From an uncultured Bacteroidota bacterium (GTDB lineage Bacteria > Bacteroidota > Bacteroidia > Chitinophagales > Chitinophagaceae), in NCBI GenBank assembly GCA_903854725.1, contig CAINWZ010000038.1, positions 1 to 57,994 on the forward strand: a DNA stretch of 57,994 nucleotides, in the 5' to 3' direction. Numbering within the stretch: the first letter of the stretch is position 1; each line of letters starts with the position of its first letter. The position numbers were made by a program, and so were the translations under genes. This document shows, one piece after another, positions 51,846 to 57,994 of the stretch. Below the pieces are notes generated by a model, which worked only from the letters and a program-made list of their open reading frames with translations, had not been told where the DNA came from and did not search any database.

Positions 51846-53128
51846 TCGACTAATTCAACGCCCATTAATTTAATCAATTCTAATTGTGCATTACAAAGTT
51901 GATATTGATATTGTAATTGATTCAATAAAGCCCTTTGATAATCTGCATTAGTAGAAGTTATTTCAATAGGAGTAGCCGTTCCATTTTTTAATTTGCTTAC
52001 ACTTAATTTTTGTGCTAATGCAGCTTGCTCAATTTGAGTAGCTGCATTTTTTATTCTGCTTTCATTGCTTTTAATATCTATTAAAGCGGCTTGAATATCT
52101 TTTTCAAAATCATGAATTTGTGATACGACATTGGTTTCATTCAAAGCCAGGCTTCGTTCTTGAATTTTAATTTGTTGCTTTGTTTTGCCCCCATTAAACA
52201 ATGGCACCGAAAAGCCTACCCCGGCATTATAATTAAAACGAGGATCTTGTATTTGAGGCAGGTAGCCGTTTCTTGAGCCCACACTGGCTTTCAGGCCTAC
52301 ATAAGGTCGTTCATTTAACTTAGTAATAGCAACATCTGTTTTCGAAACACTTACTTTATCTTTTGCAATGGCAATACTTGGATTATGTAGTAAAGCCATT
52401 TGCATCGCATCCTCTAGGGTATAATTTTTTAAAGCAATGCTTAACTGCCCTTCAGAAATAGTAGAAACACCTGTAGCGTAATTTAATAAATTAAGTAGTT
52501 TTTGCACATTCGTTTCAAGATCAATTTTTCTATTAAGTTCGTTATCAATTTTAGATTGTATGGTAAGTAAATCTAATTGTATAGCGTTGCCATTCTTTAA
52601 TTGCGTCTCTATTATTATTTTATTTTCTGTAAGTAATTGTAGTACTTGATTTTGTATTTCAATTGCTTTTTTAGCATATATAATTTGATAATACAATTGA
52701 CTTATTTGAAAGAATAAACTGTGCTTTAATTGTTCGGCAACATGCTTACTTGTTTGTAATTCAAGTTTAGCCTTTTGAATATTGGTTTGTAAACGACCAA
52801 AATCAAATAAAGTATAGCTTCCATTTAAAGCGCCAGAAACATTATGTACTGGTGCAAATTGAAAAGTCTTTTCACCAAAAGCCACTTCTATTTTAGGTTG
52901 TACATAAGCATAACTAGCGTCAATGGTTACATCTGGATATTTATTCAATTCCGTCAAAGCAAGTTTATCTTCGGCCAATTGCACCGACTGTTGTACTTCC
53001 TTTACTTTAGGGAAATATTGCAATGACTGATTTAATAAATTTTTAAGCTCTCCATTTATTAAATTTTGCGCAAAAGTAGTAGTGTAACTACCTACTAGAA
53101 CTGCCATACATAAAACTATTTTTTTCAT
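51842..53128 (-). CDS. TolC family outer-membrane efflux protein
   Basis: 428 aa, signal peptide near TTFAQ. Two OEP repeats with long coiled helices: LALTELNKYPDVTIDASYAYV and ISKTDVAITKLNERPYVGLKASVGSRNGY-type segments, FSVPLFNGGKTKQQIKIQERSL, and the end QYQLCNAQLELIKLMGV. Outer-membrane channel of a tripartite pump; last gene of the operon HlyD - DHA2 MFS - TolC, 35 nt after the MFS gene. Confidence 0.92.
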   Translation of the reverse strand: MKKIVLCMAVLVGSYTTTFAQNLINGELKNLLNQSLQYFPKVKEVQQSVQLAEDKLALTELNKYPDVTIDASYAYVQPKIEVAFGEKTFQFAPVHNVSGALNGSYTLFDFGRLQTNIQKAKLELQTSKHVAEQLKHSLFFQISQLYYQIIYAKKAIEIQNQVLQLLTENKIIIETQLKNGNAIQLDLLTIQSKIDNELNRKIDLETNVQKLLNLLNYATGVSTISEGQLSIALKNYTLEDAMQMALLHNPSIAIAKDKVSVSKTDVAITKLNERPYVGLKASVGSRNGYLPQIQDPRFNYNAGVGFSVPLFNGGKTKQQIKIQERSLALNETNVVSQIHDFEKDIQAALIDIKSNESRIKNAATQIEQAALAQKLSVSKLKNGTATPIEITSTNADYQRALLNQLQYQYQLCNAQLELIKLMGVELVD

Positions 53129-53163
53129 ATCTCGATTACTTTAAAAGTATACTAACATTTATT

Positions 53164-54738
53164 TTAATGTGCTTCAGCGGCCGCTTCTGCAGCCGATTTA
53201 TCCAACTTCTTATTGGTTCTTAAAAAGAATACCAATGGAATGACCACGATAAAGAAAATACCCACCAACCTAAAGGTGTCCAAATAAGATAAATAATAAG
53301 CTTGTCTATCTACAGACATGTCTATCATTTTATAAGCTCTTTGTGTGGCACCATGCAAGTCTCCTGTTCTAGCAGCAATGCCTTGTGTAACAGCCGTTAC
53401 CCTTTCCTGCCATTGCGCTCCATCTGAAGGCATATTAGCAATTAAATTTGAACGGTGTTCGAAATATTGTCTAGCAACATAATTATTTGCCATGGCAATT
53501 CCGAAGGCCCCCCCTAATTGGCGAATCATATTATTTAAGGATATTCCTGCTGCATAATCCTTAGGCGCCAACCCTACCACTGCCTGATTAATTAAGGGCA
53601 ATTGGCTCATTGAAATTCCAAATGCTCTAATTAATAATGGCCAGAAAAAATCCCATTTGCCAGCATCTAATGGCATGGCAGCACTATAAAAAGCATATAC
53701 CGCAAATAAACTAAAGCCAACAATTACAAATGGAATAGGTGACACCCCCTTGCTCATTAATTTGCCTATAATGGGCATCATAATCACCCCCGCCAAAGTG
53801 GGAGGTAATAAGGAAATACCTGTTTCAAAAGCAGTATAACCCATAATTCTTTGCGCTAATACTGGGTATACAAATACCGAAGTAAATAATCCAAAGCCTG
53901 CTACAAAAGTAAAAATAGTAGTGAAAGCAAGATTCCGATTTTTCAACACCCTTAAATTTACAGCAGGTTGTTTTATATTTAATTCATACAATACAAATGA
54001 AACAAGTCCTATCACAGCAATTCCTGAACAATAGCGAATAGTTTCACTATTAAACCACTCTTCCGATTCACCTCTTTCTAAAACATATTGTAAACACCCA
54101 ATCCCAGCCATTAATAGCATAATTCCGGTATAATCAATCTTAATAGCATCCTTGCCTTTCCCTTCCCCGACTTTTTTATCAATAAATGTAAAAGATAAAA
54201 AAGTAGCAATAATACCAATAGGAATATTAATCATGAAAATTAAAGGCCAACTATTGTGTTCAATAATCCAGCCTCCTAATGTAGGACCCAATGTTGGCCC
54301 TAACACAATACCCATGCCAAATAAACCCGCTGCCATAGGGCGATCCTTGGGTTCAAAGGCATCAAATAAAATAGCTTGTGAAGTAGATAATAACGCACCG
54401 CCACCAATACCTTGTACAAATCGCCAAATAATTAATTCAATTAAACTATCTGACTGGCCACATAAATAAGAGGCTGCTGTAAAAATGATCATCGAAACGA
54501 TATAATAATTTTTACGTCCAAAATATTCTGCTAAAAATCCGGTAAGTGGAATAATAATTACATTGGCAATTGCATACGCAGTGATGACCCAACTTACGTC
54601 TTCAATACTTACGCCTAAGCTTCCTGAAATGTCATTTAAGGCAACATTTACAATAGAAGTGTCTATCAGCTCCATAATAGCTGCTGATACTGTGGTAATA
54701 ACAATGATGGCTCTTGCGAAGCCCTTAAGCGCTGCCAT
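53164..54738 (-). CDS. DHA2-type MFS multidrug transporter, EmrB/QacA-like
   Basis: 524 aa, about 14 membrane helices. IMELIDTSIVNVALNDISGSLG (motif D1), WVITAYAIANVIIIPLTGFLAEYFGRKNYY (motif A), RFVQGIGGGALLSTSQAIL (motif B), GPTLGPTLGGWIIEHNSW (motif C), and an ending with alanine-rich tail SAAEAAAEAH. A long soluble loop near 420-480 precedes the last helix, as in EmrB. Exports drugs or fatty-acid-like compounds by proton antiport, working with the HlyD protein 5 nt upstream and the TolC protein downstream. Confidence 0.92.
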   Translation of the reverse strand: MAALKGFARAIIVITTVSAAIMELIDTSIVNVALNDISGSLGVSIEDVSWVITAYAIANVIIIPLTGFLAEYFGRKNYYIVSMIIFTAASYLCGQSDSLIELIIWRFVQGIGGGALLSTSQAILFDAFEPKDRPMAAGLFGMGIVLGPTLGPTLGGWIIEHNSWPLIFMINIPIGIIATFLSFTFIDKKVGEGKGKDAIKIDYTGIMLLMAGIGCLQYVLERGESEEWFNSETIRYCSGIAVIGLVSFVLYELNIKQPAVNLRVLKNRNLAFTTIFTFVAGFGLFTSVFVYPVLAQRIMGYTAFETGISLLPPTLAGVIMMPIIGKLMSKGVSPIPFVIVGFSLFAVYAFYSAAMPLDAGKWDFFWPLLIRAFGISMSQLPLINQAVVGLAPKDYAAGISLNNMIRQLGGAFGIAMANNYVARQYFEHRSNLIANMPSDGAQWQERVTAVTQGIAARTGDLHGATQRAYKMIDMSVDRQAYYLSYLDTFRLVGIFFIVVIPLVFFLRTNKKLDKSAAEAAAEAH

Positions 54739-54743
54739 ATGAA

Positions 54744-55781
54744 CTATTTGTCAACGGTGATAAATACGCTCATACCTGCTCTCAATTTATTCTTGAAACC
54801 AGCTTGATTGTTAATAGCAATTTTTACAGGAATTCTTTGGGTTACTTTAATAAAGTTTCCACTTGAATTATCTGGAGGCAATAAAGAAAATTTTGCGCCT
54901 GTTGCATCACTTAAACTCAATATAGTTCCTTCAATAGAAAGTTCAGGAAAAGCATCTAAACGAATTTTTACTTTTTTACCTTCTTGTAAACTTTCTAATT
55001 GACTTTCTTTAAAATTAGCTACAATCCAATAACTGCTATCATTGACAATAGAAAACAAAGGTGTGCCCGCTTGCACAAATTGACCAATATTAATATTCTT
55101 CTTACCAATTTTACCAGCACTAGGAGTAATAATTTTAGTATAAGATAATTTTAATTCGGTTTCCTTGATCTTAGTTTTCTTCATGTCAATCAAAGCCATA
55201 GCCCTATTCACATTTTGTCTTAACACGGCAATTCTATTATTTGCAGTGGCTAATTCTGTTTGTGCATTATTCAATTCTTGTGTAGAAGAAGATAATTGAA
55301 ATTCTGTTTCTTCTAGTTGTTTTCTAGTAATGGCTTGCTCTTTAAATAAATTTTGATCTCTTGCTAAATCATTGGTAGACTTTTTTTGTTTAATAGTTCT
55401 TAAGTCTATAACCCCTTTATTATTTTTTAAAGATAAAATTCCATTTTCAAGTTGTGCTTGTGCATTAGAGACATCCGCTAAAGTTTGTTGTAAGTCGGCT
55501 TTTTGTTCTTCTAATTGCATTTGTAATTCTGCATCATCTATTTCAGCAACTAATTCATTTTGACCTACAGAATCATAGTCTTTAATAGAAATGGTTTTAA
55601 CATACCCTGCAATTCTTGTTAACACTGGCACAATAGAAGTTTCTATTTGTGCGTTATCGGTTGTTTCATGTGTGATAGAAAAAATAACTTTTTTACCGCC
55701 AAAATAAAGCGCTACTACTAATAAAGTACTAATCACTATTTTGCGAATATTGGCTTGTTTTTTCATTTTTTGCTCCTCCAT
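54744..55781 (-). CDS. HlyD-family periplasmic adaptor, EmrA-like
   Basis: 345 aa. One N-terminal membrane helix (about residues 12-32), biotinyl-lipoyl halves (TSIVPVLTRIAGYVKTISIKDYDSVGQNELVAEID at the start and TKIITPSAGKIGKKNINIGQFVQAG after the hairpin), a coiled-coil hairpin (about 80-195) and a C-terminal barrel VPVKIAINNQAGFKNKLRAGMSVFITVD. First gene of the efflux operon. Two starts are possible: ATG at 55781, used here, or ATG at 55766, which has GGAGGAG eight nt ahead. Confidence 0.92.
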   Translation of the reverse strand: MEEQKMKKQANIRKIVISTLLVVALYFGGKKVIFSITHETTDNAQIETSIVPVLTRIAGYVKTISIKDYDSVGQNELVAEIDDAELQMQLEEQKADLQQTLADVSNAQAQLENGILSLKNNKGVIDLRTIKQKKSTNDLARDQNLFKEQAITRKQLEETEFQLSSSTQELNNAQTELATANNRIAVLRQNVNRAMALIDMKKTKIKETELKLSYTKIITPSAGKIGKKNINIGQFVQAGTPLFSIVNDSSYWIVANFKESQLESLQEGKKVKIRLDAFPELSIEGTILSLSDATGAKFSLLPPDNSSGNFIKVTQRIPVKIAINNQAGFKNKLRAGMSVFITVDK

Positions 55782-55828
55782 AATATAAAAATAATTAATA
55801 TGCTAAATAAGGCTGCAAGTTAATATAA

Positions 55829-57382
55829 TTATGGTATAATAGCTAAATGATACTCCTGAATTAAACCTGGATTTTCAGGTGTTAGGGTAAAAGCCAATTT
55901 AATTTTTTTTGTTTGGCACTGAATAATACAATAACCTCTCATTTGATTCTCTGCAACCATTTCGCCCACTGATATAATTTCTCCTGCTTCTTTTAAGATA
56001 GCCGCCGCTTCCTTTTTTAAGGTTTCGATGGGATAATCTTCAAAAAAGTTTTCAGCAAAAATATAAACACTTGTGGTAAAGTTGGGTAGCATAGAAACCA
56101 ATTGAATTTTTCTCTTTTGTAAAAGAGGCGAAATACTAACAACTCTAGGTTTTAATTTTGCTAATTGTACAATGGTGTCGAGTACCGCAAAATTAATTGT
56201 CGACGTAGGTGCATAAGTAACATTTGCAAAAAGTATTACCCCAATACCATATTCAGGTAAAAAACGCCAATTACTTCCAAAGCCAGGCAAACCTCCACTA
56301 TGTCCAACACTATTTCTACCTAATGCATCATGCATCCAATTTAAACCATAGGTATAACTATTGGTTGCAGCAATTACGCGGCCACTTGGATAAGTATAGT
56401 TAGGTATTAAAGAAATAAATTTAGAAGATTGATGCATTTCTCTAAGACTGCTTCTTTTAAGTGGAAAGGTTTCTGCATCATTTCTTTCAGGCCAAGCCGT
56501 TTCATGCAAGGCAACATATTTACTAAACATATCAATGGAGGTAATCATGCCTCCCATTGCACCATAAATGCCATCATGTAATAGGGTTTCTTTTCTCCAA
56601 TCGTTATTAATATAACGATAACCATTGGCTAATGTTTTTTCTGGCACATTTGCAAACTCATAGGTTGTTTCATTCATTCCAATAGGAACTAAAATATTTT
56701 TCTTTATATAAGCGTCATATGTAAGGCCAGAAACTTTATGAATTATATACCCCAACATGGCAAAACCTAAATTGCTATACTCATACTCTAAACCTGCTGC
56801 AGTAGAAAAAGAAATGCCTCCTTTAATTAATTTTAATAATTCCTCTTCTGTATCTGCTAATTGTCTGTCGCCCCATGGATTGTCTTCTGGGAAACCCGCG
56901 CTATGACTCATTAAATGCCTAATCGTAATCGCAGGAGCATCCTTGGTAAGACCTTGTCCCTTTAAAGCAGGAATATACTTTTCTACAGGATCATCTAAAT
57001 GTAATTTTCCTTGATCTCTTAATTGTAATATAGCCAGTGATGTAAAGCTTTTAGACATGGAAGCTATTCTAAACATAGAAGAAGAAGTTGCAGGAATTTT
57101 TTGTTCTAGATTGGCGTAGCCTCCACTAGATTTAAAAACTAATTTTCCATCAACGACAATACCAAATGCATATCCTGGAAAATGATTTGTAGCCGCATAT
57201 TGTTTAATCATATCCTCCACCACCGGAAAAGTAGTTGTAATACGATTATTTCTTTCCGCATCTTGATAAGAAGCTGGCGTAAAATTAGCTGGCGTTTGCG
57301 CTTGAGCAGTTTGGTTGAGTAATTGTATACTCAATACAAAACTGAGTATAATTATTTTATTTCTCATACTATAATTTATCAT
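55829..57382 (-). CDS. serine hydrolase, class C beta-lactamase/DD-peptidase-like, exported
   Basis: 517 aa. Signal peptide near TAQAQ; either ATG at 57382 (overlapping the upstream stop as ATGA) or the Met five codons later is the start. Catalytic motifs: Ser108-M-S-Lys111 in RIASMSKSF, YEYSNLGFAMLGY (YxN), and HSGGLPGFGSNW (KTG equivalent). Residues about 400-517 form an extra C-terminal domain of unknown type. Such proteins range from esterases to D-aminopeptidases; true beta-lactamase activity is unlikely on sequence grounds. Directly follows an S9 peptidase gene. Confidence 0.9.
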   Translation of the reverse strand: MINYSMRNKIIILSFVLSIQLLNQTAQAQTPANFTPASYQDAERNNRITTTFPVVEDMIKQYAATNHFPGYAFGIVVDGKLVFKSSGGYANLEQKIPATSSSMFRIASMSKSFTSLAILQLRDQGKLHLDDPVEKYIPALKGQGLTKDAPAITIRHLMSHSAGFPEDNPWGDRQLADTEEELLKLIKGGISFSTAAGLEYEYSNLGFAMLGYIIHKVSGLTYDAYIKKNILVPIGMNETTYEFANVPEKTLANGYRYINNDWRKETLLHDGIYGAMGGMITSIDMFSKYVALHETAWPERNDAETFPLKRSSLREMHQSSKFISLIPNYTYPSGRVIAATNSYTYGLNWMHDALGRNSVGHSGGLPGFGSNWRFLPEYGIGVILFANVTYAPTSTINFAVLDTIVQLAKLKPRVVSISPLLQKRKIQLVSMLPNFTTSVYIFAENFFEDYPIETLKKEAAAILKEAGEIISVGEMVAENQMRGYCIIQCQTKKIKLAFTLTPENPGLIQEYHLAIIP

Positions 57383-57994
57383 TTTTTAAAATTTCTGTTT
57401 ATAAATTCAAAGGTTGCTTCGTCTACTTTTAGCCAACTCTTATACAATAAAAAGCCATGAATTTCATCTGGAAAAATAATTTCTTCCACGTTTACTTTTT
57501 GTCTTCTTAACTGTTGCACCATATGAATGGTTTCTGCAAAGGGAACATTTCTATCATCATCTCCATGAATAAATAATACGGGGCTTTTCCAACCCTTGGC
57601 AGTAAATACGGGAGAAGCTTTATACGCTATTTGGCCTGCAGCAGGAAAGCGTAAACTATCATACCAAGGAGCGAAATTAGGCTCTTCGTCGTTCCAATTA
57701 TGTACCCCATGAATATCTACACCTGCCGAAAATAAATCAGATCTTTTAGATAAACCATGTGCTGTTAAATAACCGCCATAACTTCCACCCCATAGTCCAA
57801 TTTTAGCAGGATCTACGTCGCCCCTTGCTTTTAAATATTCTCCTGCACCAATTAAATCATTTACTTCTGAACCACCTGCCATACCATAATTAGCTGCTTC
57901 TCTAAAGGCTAATCCATACCCTATGCCGCTTCTATAATTCAAAGCCATGACTATATATCCTTGGCTTGCAAAATATTGATTCACTGCATAAGCA
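57379..57994 (-). CDS. S9 prolyl oligopeptidase family protein, C-terminal part
   Basis: Partial: the frame is open to the right edge, and the apparent first codon inside the window is an internal GTG. The visible 205 residues are the alpha/beta hydrolase domain with the full triad: nucleophile Ser in IGLWGGSYGGYLTAH, Asp in FIHGDDDRNVPF, and His in FPDEIHGFLLYKS. NYRSGIGYGLAFREA precedes them. Typical of dipeptidyl/acylaminoacyl peptidases with an N-terminal propeller beyond the window. Stop overlaps the serine hydrolase start by 4 nt, so the two are co-transcribed. Confidence 0.9.
   Translation of the reverse strand, partial: AYAVNQYFASQGYIVMALNYRSGIGYGLAFREAANYGMAGGSEVNDLIGAGEYLKARGDVDPAKIGLWGGSYGGYLTAHGLSKRSDLFSAGVDIHGVHNWNDEEPNFAPWYDSLRFPAAGQIAYKASPVFTAKGWKSPVLFIHGDDDRNVPFAETIHMVQQLRRQKVNVEEIIFPDEIHGFLLYKSWLKVDEATFEFINRNFKK

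Noticed and set aside
1-57994. tRNA, rRNA, riboswitch or CRISPR sequences
   Set aside because: Looked for T-loop GTTCGA-type signals, repeat-spacer patterns and conserved riboswitch cores in the intergenic stretches; none seen.

Overview
The window is AT-rich, densely coding DNA from a member of the Bacteroidota, most likely a Chitinophagaceae-type organism. The main evidence is the family mix: GLPGLI protein next to an OMP beta-barrel, DUF5777 barrel, HmuY lipoprotein, NIPSNAP, DUF1080, DUF1684, TIGR02206, many signal peptides ending in AQ or A-Q/K, and near absence of Shine-Dalgarno sequences. The genus assignment is inference. I see no rRNA, tRNA, CRISPR array, insertion sequence or phage gene.

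Layout. 1-4896 (minus): a periplasmic/membrane redox module (heme lipoprotein of the ethylbenzene-dehydrogenase-related type, two small cytochromes, DUF5777 barrel, small Tat-like protein, Tat-lipoprotein Fe-S subunit, NrfD membrane subunit running off the left edge). Three CRP/FNR-shaped dyads lie in its two promoter regions. 5045-7025: hotdog-type DUF4442 protein and M28 peptidase. 7100-11349 (minus): HmuY-type heme lipoprotein, TonB receptor and a membrane-bound propeller protein with a putative DNA-binding tail. 11350-11711: non-coding, with an orphan strong terminator and a perfect 22-bp palindrome. 11712-14082: DUF47 plus Pit phosphate transporter with a large insertion. 14090-21259: M24 peptidase, a second TonB receptor, GLPGLI/OMP pair. 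21417-28847: TolB-propeller/amidohydrolase fusion, sugar isomerase-like Tat protein, penicillin acylase-type amidase, degenerate LuxR-type regulator.

29097-31665 is the most striking locus: two consecutive D-Ala-D-Ala-ligase-like ATP-grasp enzymes, the second fused to a complete SET plus post-SET domain (protein-lysine methyltransferase fold). It is followed by DUF1080, a TIGR02206 membrane protein, a HAD phosphatase and a second penicillin acylase-type amidase.

35859-44129 holds a nucleotide-sugar dehydrogenase, DUF1684, S41 protease, VOC protein, esterase, a one-domain asparaginase, glycerophosphodiesterase, NTF2-like protein and another M28 peptidase. 44274-45850 is an ECF sigma / anti-sigma-like / CpxP-like stress module. 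45970-49630 is an M20 peptidase, alpha/beta hydrolase, amidohydrolase run. 49636-55781 carries a FucP-like sugar transporter, a NIPSNAP protein and an EmrAB-TolC type efflux operon. The right end has a class C beta-lactamase-like serine hydrolase and the C-terminal part of an S9 peptidase. Overall the region looks like envelope, peptide-scavenging and transport functions, plus one respiratory cluster and one unexplained ATP-grasp/SET cluster.
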